Of a DNA stretch of 64,000 nt, positions 1 through 8,581 are shown piece by piece. The notes under the pieces are model-generated. The model saw nothing but the letters and a program-made list of their open reading frames with translations, searched no databases and was not told the origin of the DNA. The translations under genes and the position numbers were made by a program. Source of the stretch: Anaerobaca lacustris (GTDB lineage Bacteria; Planctomycetota; Phycisphaerae; Sedimentisphaerales; Anaerobacaceae); contig NZ_JASCXX010000020.1 in NCBI RefSeq assembly GCF_030012215.1, positions 1-64,000 on the forward strand, in the 5' to 3' direction. Each line of letters begins with the position of its first letter. Positions within the stretch are counted from its first letter, which is position 1.

Positions 1-23
1 ACCGGCTGTCCAGGGAGGGCATT

Positions 24-180
24 ATGGATGTGCAGATTACTCAGGATGATGTGATTTACTTCATTGTGACGGGGTCGGTTTTTCGGCGCGAACAAGAAGA
101 GCGTCGATCCGTCGGACACGAACATTCATGGGGGCACGCTGGACGGGATCGTCGACATCTTCTGCCGCAACGGCGCGTAG
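24..180 (+). pseudogene. Remnant of a GH13 alpha-amylase N-terminus, frameshifted
   Basis: Reading from the ATG at 24, which has GGGAGG just upstream, the peptide contains DDVIYFIVT. After a one-base frame change near position 72-75 it continues as RFFGANKKSVDPSDTNIHGG, followed by TLDGIVD, and stops at 178-180. Joined, this resembles the start of a GH13 catalytic domain (VIYxIxxDRFxxGDxxN...xHGGxLxGI). Removing one G from the GGGG run at 71-74 restores a continuous frame. Only about 50 residues remain, so this is a dead fragment with no barrel. Its 3' end lies against the tail of the methyltransferase gene. The assignment rests on motif resemblance only. Confidence 0.5.
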
Positions 181-197
181 AAAGGCCCTTCACGCGG

Positions 198-845
198 TCA
201 GCGGATCTTGTAGCTGATGGACATGCCGTCGTTCTTTTCCATGGAGGCGCGGATGATGACGGTGTCGTAGTCGGGGCTGGTCTGGATGTAGTCGAGAAAG
301 TCCTTCATGGCGCGGGCCGAGGCGATGACGTTGTCGCCGACGACGACGGCGCCTTTGGCGAGCTTGGGTTCGAGGATCTTGAGGTACTTCAGATAGTCGC
401 TCTTGACCGCGTCGAGAAAGACGAAGTCGATCGGGCCTTCGATCTCGTGCAGCGTCTTGAGGGCGTCGCCCTCGATGCAGGTGACGGTGTCCTGCAGGCC
501 CATTTTCGCGACGTTCTCGCGCGTTTCGCGCACCGCTCGCGGATCGATTTCAAGGGTCCATAGGTGGCCGCCGGTCCGCTCGAAGGCGATCCCCATGTTG
601 ATCGCGCCGTACCCGCTGGCGGCGCCGACCTCGACGCCCCGCTTGGCGCCGGAGGCCTCGACGAGGATGCGCAGCATCATCGCGTCGCCGGGTGTGGTGT
701 TCAGGCCCGTCCGGCGGAAGTCGTCGATGAACTGCTTGCGAAATTCGTCGCTTGGCCTGTCCTGCTCGGCGGCGTAGACCACCAGGGCGGCGAACGAAAG
801 AACGACAACGATCAGAATACCAACGACCCAACGACGACGTCCCAT
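198..845 (-). CDS. Membrane-anchored or exported class I SAM O-methyltransferase
   Basis: The start at 845 is chosen because GGGAG lies 8 bases upstream; an in-frame ATG at 890 would add an unlikely 15-residue leader. The 215-residue product begins with a hydrophobic segment (residues about 5-25, VVGILIVVVLSFAALVVY) that should be a signal or anchor. The rest has the catechol-O-methyltransferase-like fold: motif I at VEVGAASGYGAINM (SAM binding), the acidic motif II TLEIDP, IEGDA, and FVFLDAVKSDYLKYL, where family-3 O-methyltransferases bind metal and substrate, then GDNV. The substrate cannot be told. An exported methyltransferase is odd because SAM is cytosolic, so a cytoplasm-facing anchor is more likely. 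Confidence 0.8.
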   Translation of the reverse strand: MGRRRWVVGILIVVVLSFAALVVYAAEQDRPSDEFRKQFIDDFRRTGLNTTPGDAMMLRILVEASGAKRGVEVGAASGYGAINMGIAFERTGGHLWTLEIDPRAVRETRENVAKMGLQDTVTCIEGDALKTLHEIEGPIDFVFLDAVKSDYLKYLKILEPKLAKGAVVVGDNVIASARAMKDFLDYIQTSPDYDTVIIRASMEKNDGMSISYKIR

Positions 846-876
846 ACAGCACTCCCGAATCAATCTGTGACCTGCC

Positions 877-925
877 ACTTCAAACTTCAAACTTCACGCT
901 TCACGCTTCACACTTCACACTTCAC
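877..925. repeat. Seven tandem heptamers of ACTTCAM/GCTTCAC type
   Basis: From 877 the sequence reads as seven perfect 7-base units: ACTTCAA twice, ACTTCAC, GCTTCAC twice, ACTTCAC twice, then a partial ACTTGG. It fills the gap between the reductase and methyltransferase genes. Inverted copies of the same unit occur at 26824-26905, so it is a dispersed family and not a local slippage product. It resembles the short tandemly repeated heptamers known from cyanobacteria; function unknown. Confidence 0.85.
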
Positions 926-943
926 ACTTGGCCCTATGGCCGT

Positions 944-1855
944 CTACGTCAGAACGGCCAGGGCGGCGTTGATCGTCTTGACGGCCTCGTCGATCTCCTC
1001 GGTGCTCTTGAAGCCGATGACGACGGCGTCGGTCAGGCCGGACTGCATGGCGAATCGGATCGCCGTCCGCCGGTCGGCGGCCTCGGTGAAATCGCCGTCC
1101 CCGATCAGCTTCATCCCGATGACGCCGTGGCCGTTCTGACGCATGATCCTGATCTGCTCGATCACCGGCAGCACGTGCGAGGCGTTACTGGTGGCGTTCC
1201 ACGTCAGGGCCGGCGTATCCAGGTGCGCGCCCTGAGGGTTCAGCCGCACCAGGTTGACATCGACCCAGTCCAGGCGGGCCGAGAGTTCCAGCGCCGGCAG
1301 ACTGTGGCACGAGACGCCGTGAACGCCGATGATCTTCTTTCCCTTGGCCTCTTCCAGTGCATCCATGACGCGTCTGCGCTCGTTGTCCCAGTCCGGTGTG
1401 ACGGTGCAGTGGGTCAGCACGCTGTCGATATAGTCGGTCCCCAGCTCCTGCCGGAAGCGGTCGAGCACCTCCAGCGGCTTCTCGGGGTTGCCCCCCATCT
1501 TGGTCTGGATGAAGAACTTCTCTCGCGGCAGGCCCTGGATGGCCTGGCGAATCCACTCGTGGGTCTGGTACGACTGGGCGGTGTCGAGGTAGGTCAGGCC
1601 CTGGTCGTAGGCGTATCGAATCAGACGGTTGAACCCGTCGTGGCCGAGGGCCCGCTGGACGTTGCCGCTGTGGCTGCCGCAGCCGACACCGAGCCGGCTG
1701 AGCTTCAGGCCCGTTCGGCCCAGCGCGACCTGGTCGGCGGCTGTCTTTCGGGCCGCCCTGGCCGCACCGGCGGTCAGAGGCGACAGCGCGATGCCGCTGG
1801 CGACAGCAGCGGTCGCGGCGATGAACTGGCGTCGGGAAATCTCCGGGCTATACAT
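944..1855 (-). CDS. Tat-exported aldo/keto reductase
   Basis: The 303-residue product starts with a twin-arginine leader (ISRRQFIAATAAVASGIAL), so it probably folds with its NADPH cofactor before export. The mature part is an AKR barrel: VALGRTGLKLSRLGVGCG at the start of strand 1, YLDTAQSY with the catalytic Asp and Tyr, FIQTKM with the catalytic Lys, and a His in LTHC, giving the usual Asp-Tyr-Lys-His tetrad. The start is supported by GGGAGGA upstream. Tat-tagged AKRs are common in Planctomycetota and often occur near sugar-degradation genes. The substrate is unknown. Confidence 0.88.
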   Translation of the reverse strand: MYSPEISRRQFIAATAAVASGIALSPLTAGAARAARKTAADQVALGRTGLKLSRLGVGCGSHSGNVQRALGHDGFNRLIRYAYDQGLTYLDTAQSYQTHEWIRQAIQGLPREKFFIQTKMGGNPEKPLEVLDRFRQELGTDYIDSVLTHCTVTPDWDNERRRVMDALEEAKGKKIIGVHGVSCHSLPALELSARLDWVDVNLVRLNPQGAHLDTPALTWNATSNASHVLPVIEQIRIMRQNGHGVIGMKLIGDGDFTEAADRRTAIRFAMQSGLTDAVVIGFKSTEEIDEAVKTINAALAVLT

Positions 1856-2031
1856 GGGTGTGTCCTCCCAATGGCACGATGAAGGGCTCCTTGATGGCTT
1901 CGATTGCTACCGTCCCGCCGACATCGGTCCGGCGGGACACAGAACACAACGGCCCTATGATCGCAAATTGGGCCTTGAACTGCAACGGCGTCGTTCCCGG
2001 AGAATACTGACGACGACGGCAAAGGTTCATT

Positions 2032-2988
2032 TCAGCAAACGGGATCATGATAGGGCGGTCTTTCGGCCAGGGTCGCCATATCTACCGGCGGAACCAGGGG
2101 TTTTCGGCGAGACCCGAGCAGGGGCGGCAATTGCACGACCATCAGGCCCGCCAGCATCAGGGCGCAGCCGGCCAGGCCGCGAAGACCCATGCGTTCGTGG
2201 AGGATCAGCCAGCCGGCCACGGCGGCGAAGACAGTCTCAAGGCTCATGATGATCGCCGCGTGGGCCGGCGGCGAGGTCCGCTGACAGATCACCTGGAGCG
2301 TGAAGGCCACCCCCGCCGAGAGAACCCCGCCGTAGAGAATGGGGATGGTGGCCGCGCGGATCGCGTCAGCGCCGATCGGCTCGCCGAGCAGGGCGACCAG
2401 AAAGCTCAGCGCCGAGCAGACCAGAAACTGCGCGCAGGCCAGACGCAGCGGGTCGCCCCGCTTGGCCAGATAGCCGATCACCTGCACGTGGATCGCCCAG
2501 AAAAAGGCGCTGGAAAGCACCAGCAGATCACCCTTGGCGATGGTGAACGATTCATTGACGCTGAGCAGGTATAGACCTGCCACGGTCAGGCCGACGCCGA
2601 GCCACAGCCACGGGCCGCAGCGGTGGCCCAGGAACAGGCCCATCAGGGGAACCAGGACGACGTAGAGGCTGGTGATGAACCCGGCTTTGCCGGCGGTGGT
2701 GTATTGCAGTCCCATCTGCTGGAGCGAGGCCCCGGCGAACAGGGCCGCTCCGGCTGCCAGTCCGCCCCAGAGCAGCAGACGCGGCGTGCCCGTCCGAGTG
2801 CCTGCCAGGCGAAGGTGCGGCCAGAGGATCAGAGGCGCCAGCGTGACGGCGCCGAGCAGGAAGCGCAGGGCGTTGTAGGTCATCGGACCGAGATGGTCCA
2901 TGCCCTTGCGCTGGGCGACGAAGGTCGTGCCCCAGAAGAAGGCGGCTACCAGCAACAGCGAGTCACTCTTGAGCGTCTTGGTTTGCAT
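2032..2988 (-). CDS. EamA/DMT-family transporter
   Basis: The start at 2988 gives MQTKTLKSDSLLLVAAFFWG, a typical EamA beginning; upstream in-frame codons encode an arginine-rich stretch that is not part of the family. The 318-residue protein is hydrophobic and shows two EamA repeats of about five helices each (FFWGTTFVAQ...LRFLLGA and SAFFWAIHVQVIGYLA). A YTTAGKAGFITSLYVVLVPL segment is characteristic of the family. It is the last gene of a minus-strand run with the CocE-like hydrolase and the unrecognised secreted protein, so it may export or import a product of their action. The substrate is unknown. Confidence 0.9.
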   Translation of the reverse strand: MQTKTLKSDSLLLVAAFFWGTTFVAQRKGMDHLGPMTYNALRFLLGAVTLAPLILWPHLRLAGTRTGTPRLLLWGGLAAGAALFAGASLQQMGLQYTTAGKAGFITSLYVVLVPLMGLFLGHRCGPWLWLGVGLTVAGLYLLSVNESFTIAKGDLLVLSSAFFWAIHVQVIGYLAKRGDPLRLACAQFLVCSALSFLVALLGEPIGADAIRAATIPILYGGVLSAGVAFTLQVICQRTSPPAHAAIIMSLETVFAAVAGWLILHERMGLRGLAGCALMLAGLMVVQLPPLLGSRRKPLVPPVDMATLAERPPYHDPVC

Positions 2989-3008
2989 AGGCTTGCTGCA
3001 CCCTCGCA

Positions 3009-3030
3009 GGGGCGACGCATGCGTCGTCCT
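3009..3030. repeat. GC-rich palindrome at the 3' end of a secreted-protein gene
   Basis: GGGGCGACGCATGCGTCGTC is a near-perfect palindrome centred on GCATGC, touching the stop codon of the gene at 3030-5108 and lying before the EamA start. It belongs to the GGGGCGAGGCATGCCTCG family found elsewhere in the window (14874, 16834, 20415). It could act as an mRNA hairpin between two genes of the operon, but there is no U-tract. Confidence 0.6.
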
Positions 3031-5108
3031 CACCAGATCGGCACGCCCATCTCTTTGAACTGGGCGGCGGCGTTCAGGAAATGCGCGGTGATCCAGAAGA
3101 CGGTCCACTGTTCGACGTAGTTGCCGCGTACGCCGGTGATGTCGCCGGCCTCCAACTGTCTGCGGAAGTCGCCGTGCTGGGCGTAGTTCGTGTGGTGGGG
3201 CTGCTCTCCCTGGCTGCCGAAGGGATCGATGAGCTGGCCGCAACTGCGGACCATCAGCAGGGCGGTCTTCTGGAGTTCGTCGCGGTCGAGATGCCGGCCG
3301 AGGCGGTAGATGTCTGGGGCGATGAGCACGCCGAAGACGTCGATATGCTGGTTCTGGACGGAGACGGCGGTCCAGCCGCGAGTCTTGAAGCCGTGGTCGC
3401 GGAGCCTTCCGGCCGGCAGGTCGATGTCCCAGACCACGACATAGGTCAACGCCACGTCGCCGGCGTGCGCCGCCCAGGTCAAGTACTTGGATTCACCCGT
3501 CAGCTCGTACAGGGCGAGGAAGCCCTGCAACGCGGCGAACGCGCCTTCCTTGTCTTCGCAACTGGCGTCCAGCGTGCCGCCCCAGTAGGGCTCGCGCATG
3601 TTCACGTGTCGGGAGGCGTAGACGCGTCCGGCCTTCACGGCGGCGTCGCGGTATTCCTCGACACCAAAGAGCCGATACGCCTGACACAGCGGCGCGATGA
3701 AGAACGCTTCGTTCGTGGACACGGGCCGCCACGCGTCGGACAGGATTCGCTCGGCGTGGAAATCGCAGGCGCGGCGGAGGAACGCCCCCCATCGAGTGAC
3801 ATCGAGGCCGTTGTTCCTGCCCTGGCGAATCGCGTTGGCCACGTTGAGCATGGCCTGGCCCTGCGAGAGCAGCTCGGGGTTTCCTCCGCGAACCCATTGT
3901 CGCTCGTCGGCGTTGTACCAGGTGCAGAATCCCTGGTCGTGAAACTCTGTCGTCGAGGCGAAATCGAGCGACTTCTGCGCCATCGGCAGGGCGTTGGGGT
4001 CGTTCAGTTCGTCCGCCAGGGCCTGAAACGCGTAACCACACGCGGCGGCCTGGCCGCACCAGCCCAGCACGAAGAAGTCGCGGTCGGGGTATTTCTTGAA
4101 GCCGGCCGCCGTTTCCGTCTCAAGCCACCGCGTCCTGGCGAAGCCGTATTTCGACCGAATGATCTCCGGAAATGTCGGCATTCCTTCGAGGCTGTAAGGA
4201 GTGAAGAGTTCCAGCGAGGTACGCGTGGGATGCTGGAAGCCTGAGCCCTCCGAATCGACGCTGTAGACCTGGAGGTAGAAGGTCTTCTCGATGATCGCTC
4301 CGGCGGGGATGTCGAGGTAGGCGTGGTCGTACGGAAGGAATCCGTTCTGCGTCGCCTTGACGACGCTCTTGCGGCCGTTGGAGGCGCAGGGTCCGGAGAG
4401 CAGTGCCAGTTCGGTGCCGTCGTCCCGTGCGGTCAGGCCCAACGACCACCACTGGTCCGGCCGATGGCCGAAGGGCGCAGGCGACGGCAGACTGTGCAGC
4501 GCGGCGCCCGTGCGTCCCGACGAATCGGGCCATTCGATGCTGGCGTAGGGCATCGGGAAGCGGTGCTCTTCGAAGAAGGCGATCTCGCCCGACCGGCCTT
4601 CATAGACGGGGACGCGCCCGCTCTTGGCGCCGGAAGGGTTGCCGTGATAGAGAATGCCCGGTAGCAGCACCCCGGCGCCCTTGCCGGGGCACTGGAAGCG
4701 GACAGACAGGGTCGTGCGCTTCGCGGTGTCTTCTCCCTGCCAGGTGAAGCGCCGCACGCACTGGACGAGGTCGCCTTCCAGTCGATACGCATCGCGGAGC
4801 AGCCATGTGCCCGATTTTGTGTTCAGCTTGCCCGTCAGGATCGTCCAGTCTCCCACTTGCTGCATCTCGGCTGGCCCGGCGTGGACCCAGTCGGTGGGCC
4901 AGCCGTCCTTCCAGTCGGTCGCGATCGACCAGAGCCCCTCAGGCGGCGAGGTCAGGACGGCCCGGCCGTCCAGCGCGACGCTTACGCCGTATCCAGAGCC
5001 GCTGCGCTCGAATCGCAACTGAGGAGCGGCGCCCCGGACGACGCTTGAGGTCAGGAGGCTCAGGCAGGTTGCCATGATGAGCCGGCAGGCGTGCATACGA
5101 CGGTTCAT
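3030..5108 (-). CDS. Secreted protein of unknown function with a helical-barrel-like C-terminal half
   Basis: The start at 5108 has AGGAG upstream and yields a signal peptide (CRLIMATCLSLLTSSVVRGA). The mature chain of about 665 residues begins with a beta-rich part (residues 25-300) with WSIATDWKDGWPTDW and FFEEHRFPMPYASIEWPDSSG. It continues with a helix-rich part (about 330-690) showing FVLGWCGQAAACGYAFQALAD, GFCTWYNADERQWV and WGGTLDASCEDKEGAFAALQG. That pattern resembles the alpha/alpha-barrel glycosidases and lyases, but I cannot place it in a named family. It follows the CocE-like gene by 37 bases, so both are probably co-transcribed. A carbohydrate-active role is inference from context. 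Confidence 0.75.
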   Translation of the reverse strand: MNRRMHACRLIMATCLSLLTSSVVRGAAPQLRFERSGSGYGVSVALDGRAVLTSPPEGLWSIATDWKDGWPTDWVHAGPAEMQQVGDWTILTGKLNTKSGTWLLRDAYRLEGDLVQCVRRFTWQGEDTAKRTTLSVRFQCPGKGAGVLLPGILYHGNPSGAKSGRVPVYEGRSGEIAFFEEHRFPMPYASIEWPDSSGRTGAALHSLPSPAPFGHRPDQWWSLGLTARDDGTELALLSGPCASNGRKSVVKATQNGFLPYDHAYLDIPAGAIIEKTFYLQVYSVDSEGSGFQHPTRTSLELFTPYSLEGMPTFPEIIRSKYGFARTRWLETETAAGFKKYPDRDFFVLGWCGQAAACGYAFQALADELNDPNALPMAQKSLDFASTTEFHDQGFCTWYNADERQWVRGGNPELLSQGQAMLNVANAIRQGRNNGLDVTRWGAFLRRACDFHAERILSDAWRPVSTNEAFFIAPLCQAYRLFGVEEYRDAAVKAGRVYASRHVNMREPYWGGTLDASCEDKEGAFAALQGFLALYELTGESKYLTWAAHAGDVALTYVVVWDIDLPAGRLRDHGFKTRGWTAVSVQNQHIDVFGVLIAPDIYRLGRHLDRDELQKTALLMVRSCGQLIDPFGSQGEQPHHTNYAQHGDFRRQLEAGDITGVRGNYVEQWTVFWITAHFLNAAAQFKEMGVPIW

Positions 5109-5145
5109 TGGGGTCTCCTGAGAGGTCGTCACCAGACATCCTCGA

Positions 5146-6771
5146 CTATCGCCAGACGACGGGCAGCACGATGTGCGACGGATGCTCGGCGTTGATGTAG
5201 ATCGTGTTCGTCGCCGCCTCGGCCTTGTCGTCGGCGCCCGGAGGCCGGCCCGTGTTGGGGTTGGGCTCGAAGCGCGGCGCGTTGCTGGACGATAGCGCCA
5301 CGCGGAGGCGATGGCCGGGACTGACGACCAGGCTGGTGGCCCACAGGTCGATCTCGAACTCGTAGATTTTGTCGCGCTCCAGCAGTTCGCTGGTCTCCAT
5401 CGAGTTGCGGTGGCGGGCGCGGACGATCCCGTCGAGCACGAGCATGCTGCGACCGTCCGGATAGACATCGCAGAGCTTCGCGGTGAAATCCGTGTCTGGG
5501 GCGGTCGACGACGCCCAGAGCTTGACCGTGACCGGTCCGGTGATCTCGATGTACCTGTCGAATACGGGCGAATCGAATAGCAGGACGTCGGGCCGGTCCT
5601 CGACGGGACGCTGGTCCATGGGGCCCTTGGAGATCGTCAGGTTGGCCCCGCCGATCGTAGGGACGGGGTCCTTCGGATCGTATCTATACGCAACCGAGCC
5701 GAACAGGTCCTGCGGCGGGCGGAGGCGCAGCCGCTTGTCGGTGTGGAAGTAGATCTTCCTCATGTCCGCGGGGATGGGCCAGTCGTCGGCGGTCCGCCAT
5801 TGATTGCCCGGCGTGTTCGGGTCGCCGGGGTCGCCCATGACGTAGTACTGAACGACGGGGATGTCTTCGATGCCCTGGCCGTCGTTCTTCATCCAGAGGT
5901 CGAACCAGTTCCACATGTCGGCCGCCTGCGGATGGCCGGCATCGGGGAAGACGAGCTCTTCATTGCGTCCGTGGCCGTAGGGTTCCATCACGAGCCGGCA
6001 CTTGCCACGAGCGCCCTGGTCGCCTTGTTTGTGGACCGTGACGAAACTGTTGAGCGTCCCGGCGGCGAAGATGTCGTACCAGCCGCCGACGTACATGGTT
6101 GGGACATTGACCCGGTCGGCGACGCTTTCGGGATCCAGCGCCCGCCAGAAATCGTCGTACTCCGGATGCGCCCGGAAGAGTTCGAGGTTCTTCGGCGTGA
6201 ACTTGCTCAGAGTCAGCCATGTTTCCAAAAGAGCCTTTCGGAACGCGCCGCCCTGATAGGCGGCCTGGTGGTACATGCTGGAGAACGCGACACTGACGTA
6301 GCAGCAGACCAGATGCGGCGGCCGGCTCGGGGCCATCATGTTCAGGGCGATGCCGGGGGCGCTCATGCCGAAGCCGCCGACCTTGCCGTTGGACCATTCC
6401 TGTCGGGCGATCCATTCGACGGTGTCGTAGCCGTCCTGGTGCTCGCCCCAGCCGCCGGCCAGGAAGACAGGATAGTCGTCGCCTTCGGAGTCGAACCGCC
6501 CGCGAAAGTCCTGGGCGACGAGGGCGTATCCGCGCTCGAGGGCCTGCCGGGCGAACCCCTGGGCGCCCTTGCGGCTGTACGGCGTGCAGATCAGAGCGGT
6601 CGGCCACGGCCCGCCGCCGTCGGGCACGTAAACGTCCGTGGCGAGCCGGACGCCGTCGCGCATCGGGACCATGATCGTCTGCGGCGATTGCCCCTGTGCG
6701 ATGGACGCTGCGGCCACGATCGCCAGGCCGGCTGCGATTACTGCTGCGATCCGATATGGCGAGCCCTTCAT
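5146..6771 (-). CDS. Secreted CocE/NonD-family hydrolase (X-Pro dipeptidyl-peptidase S15 fold)
   Basis: The start at 6771 is fixed by GGGAGGT upstream and by the signal peptide that follows (IAAVIAAGLAIVAAASIAQG); the 75 in-frame codons further upstream look like non-coding arginine-rich translation. The 541-residue enzyme has an alpha/beta-hydrolase domain with MVPMRDGVRLATDVYVP and AQDFRGRFDSEG, the nucleophile Ser at about residue 137 in GFGMSAPG, the Asp in GGWYDIFAAGT and the His in EPYGHGRNEEL. A C-terminal jelly-roll follows (ITGPVTVKLWASSTAPDTDF, SPGHRLRVALSSSNAPRFEP). This family hydrolyses esters and amides such as acyl-amino acids or cocaine-like esters. The natural substrate is unknown. 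Confidence 0.92.
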   Translation of the reverse strand: MKGSPYRIAAVIAAGLAIVAAASIAQGQSPQTIMVPMRDGVRLATDVYVPDGGGPWPTALICTPYSRKGAQGFARQALERGYALVAQDFRGRFDSEGDDYPVFLAGGWGEHQDGYDTVEWIARQEWSNGKVGGFGMSAPGIALNMMAPSRPPHLVCCYVSVAFSSMYHQAAYQGGAFRKALLETWLTLSKFTPKNLELFRAHPEYDDFWRALDPESVADRVNVPTMYVGGWYDIFAAGTLNSFVTVHKQGDQGARGKCRLVMEPYGHGRNEELVFPDAGHPQAADMWNWFDLWMKNDGQGIEDIPVVQYYVMGDPGDPNTPGNQWRTADDWPIPADMRKIYFHTDKRLRLRPPQDLFGSVAYRYDPKDPVPTIGGANLTISKGPMDQRPVEDRPDVLLFDSPVFDRYIEITGPVTVKLWASSTAPDTDFTAKLCDVYPDGRSMLVLDGIVRARHRNSMETSELLERDKIYEFEIDLWATSLVVSPGHRLRVALSSSNAPRFEPNPNTGRPPGADDKAEAATNTIYINAEHPSHIVLPVVWR

Positions 6772-6989
6772 TCCAGACCTCCCATCTTCTGCTGCCTTCC
6801 TGCTCGAAGCTGTCACGGGGGAGGGACGCCACGCAGCCCTCCTGCGCCGCGTCAACGCAGTCTTCGATCCACCGGTCAGCCGGGACCATTGTATGGGCCG
6901 GCCCCGTGCCGTGCAATGTCGCTTTGGTCCTGAAACATCGGCGTTCTCGAATTCCGCCGACCTGCTTTTTTCGCGGATACGGCTTTTTG

Positions 6990-7018
6990 TTGTCACCGGA
7001 CGGGGCAGGGGCTATGGT
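6990..7018 (+). promoter_or_regulatory. Sigma-70-like promoter for the GDPD-ABC operon
   Basis: TTGTCA at 6990-6995 and TATGGT at 7013-7018 are separated by 17 bases, in the 312-base divergent gap between the CocE-like gene (minus) and the phosphodiesterase gene (plus). The -10 lies about 65 bases before the ATG at 7084. No matching minus-strand promoter was recognised in the same gap. Confidence 0.45.
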
Positions 7019-7083
7019 ATGGGTTCGGAAATCCAGCGGCAGGACCGCCATGTTCTGCATGGCCTTTCTTGAGAGGGCGGCAC

Positions 7084-7884
7084 ATGACTACGGGTGTATC
7101 CATCATTCTGATGGCAGCGATGCTGGCGCAGGCGAACGTCGTTGGGCTGCCGCAGGCCCACGCGCACAACGATTATCTGCACGACCGGCCGTTGCTCGAC
7201 GCGATGGCGCACGGCTTCACGAGCGTCGAGGCCGACGTCTTTCTCGTCGGCGAAGAGCTTTGCGTCGCGCACGACGCGCCCGAGATTCGCCCGGAGCGGA
7301 CGCTCCAAAGGCTCTACCTCGATCCTCTGCGGGAACGCGCCAAGGCCAATGACGGGCGCATCTACCGGGACCACGCGCGGTTCCTGCTGCTGATCGACAT
7401 CAAGTCGGCCGCCGAGCCGACCTATCGAAGGCTGCATGAAGTTCTCGCCGAATACCGGGACCTTGTCACGTCCTTCGGGCCCGACGGACGCAGGGACAGG
7501 GCGGTGCTCGTCATCATATCGGGCAATCGGCCCTTCGAGCTGATGCGTTCGCAGCCGGTCCGCTACGCCGGCTACGACGGCCGCCTGGCGGACCTGCAAT
7601 CCGATGCGCCGGCCGAGCTGGTCGCAATGATCAGCGACCACTGGGGCCGCAACTTCACCTGGCAGGGCGAGGGGCCGATGCCCGACCCGGAGAGACAGAG
7701 GCTCAGGGACATCGTCGAGGCCGCCCACGCCAAAGGGCGCCTGGTGCGATTCTGGGCCACACCCGACGCCCGCTCCGACGCGCGGGAGACCCTGTGGAAA
7801 CAACTGCTCGCGGCCGGCGTCGATCTGATCAATACCGACGACCTTGAGGGATTGCAGGCCTTTCTGCTCGCGCATGGACGTTGA
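7084..7884 (+). CDS. Exported GDPD/PI-PLC-like phosphodiesterase
   Basis: The ATG at 7084 has GAGAGGG upstream and opens a short signal peptide (GVSIILMAAMLAQANVVG). The 266-residue product shows the TIM-barrel phosphodiesterase signature: AHAHNDY (first His and Asn), SVEADVFLV (acidic metal ligands), CVAHD (second His) and LLLIDIKS. The C-terminus has RLVRFWATPD and VDLINTDDLEGL, as in glycerophosphodiester phosphodiesterases. It probably hydrolyses phosphodiester head groups outside the cytoplasm. It overlaps the following ABC ATPase gene by 11 bases, so translation is likely coupled. Confidence 0.85.
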   Translation: MTTGVSIILMAAMLAQANVVGLPQAHAHNDYLHDRPLLDAMAHGFTSVEADVFLVGEELCVAHDAPEIRPERTLQRLYLDPLRERAKANDGRIYRDHARFLLLIDIKSAAEPTYRRLHEVLAEYRDLVTSFGPDGRRDRAVLVIISGNRPFELMRSQPVRYAGYDGRLADLQSDAPAELVAMISDHWGRNFTWQGEGPMPDPERQRLRDIVEAAHAKGRLVRFWATPDARSDARETLWKQLLAAGVDLINTDDLEGLQAFLLAHGR

Positions 7885-8581
7885 CGGTTTCATCCAGATC
7901 GAAGAGCTGACCAAGGTCTATTCGTCCGGGCCGGTGGAGGTCGTTGCCTTGCGCGACGCCACAATCTCGATCGGCCGGGGCCGGTTCGTCGGCGTCACGG
8001 GGACCTCCGGCTCGGGCAAGTCCACGCTGATGAACCTGCTCGGCGGACTCGACACGCCGTCAGCCGGCCGCATCCGCGTCGATGACCGATCGATTTCTGA
8101 CCTGAGCAAGACCGATTTGGCTTTGTTTCGCCGGCACACCATCGGGATGATCTTCCAGTCGTTCAACCTCATCCCGTCGTATTCGGCCGTTGAGAACGTG
8201 GCGTTTCCGCTGCTGTTTGCCGACGTGGCCAAGAAGGATCGCTTTCGTCGAGCAACCGAACTGCTGGCTGCGGTGGGCCTGGAATCGCGAGGCCACCACC
8301 TTCCGTCAGAACTGTCCGGCGGCGAGCAGCAGCGCGTCGCCGTCGCGCGGGCGCTTGTCAACCGGCCGGCGATCCTGCTGGCCGACGAGCCGACCGGCAA
8401 CCTCGACAGCCGGACGTCCCGCCAGATTGTCCGAATGCTCTTCGACCTCAAAGCCGAGCGGGGATTGACCATCGTGATGATCTCGCATGAAGAGGCCTTG
8501 CTGCGCGAGTTCGCCGACGAGCTGATCCGCCTCCAGGATGGGGCGGTCCTCTCGCACGAGACGTTGAGGGACCGCCCATGA
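7874..8581 (+). CDS. ABC transporter ATP-binding protein, MacB/LolD type
   Basis: The ATG at 7874 is chosen because it begins the conserved IQIEELTKVYSSGPVEVVALR segment. The 235-residue protein has Walker A GTSGSGKST, the Q-loop FQSFNLIPSYSAVENVAFPL, the signature LSGGEQQRVAVARAL, Walker B ILLADEPTGNLD and the switch His in MISHE. It overlaps the upstream gene by 11 bases, and its TGA overlaps the next ATG (ATGA at 8578). It should energise the permease encoded next to it, moving a lipid, lipoprotein or peptide across or out of the membrane. Confidence 0.95.
   Translation: MDVDGFIQIEELTKVYSSGPVEVVALRDATISIGRGRFVGVTGTSGSGKSTLMNLLGGLDTPSAGRIRVDDRSISDLSKTDLALFRRHTIGMIFQSFNLIPSYSAVENVAFPLLFADVAKKDRFRRATELLAAVGLESRGHHLPSELSGGEQQRVAVARALVNRPAILLADEPTGNLDSRTSRQIVRMLFDLKAERGLTIVMISHEEALLREFADELIRLQDGAVLSHETLRDRP

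Noticed and set aside
877-925. CRISPR array
   Set aside because: The units are 7 bases long with no spacers, and no cas genes are in the window.
7069-7083. Upstream TTG start for the phosphodiesterase gene
   Set aside because: The ATG at 7084 has GAGAGGG at good spacing and begins a proper signal peptide.
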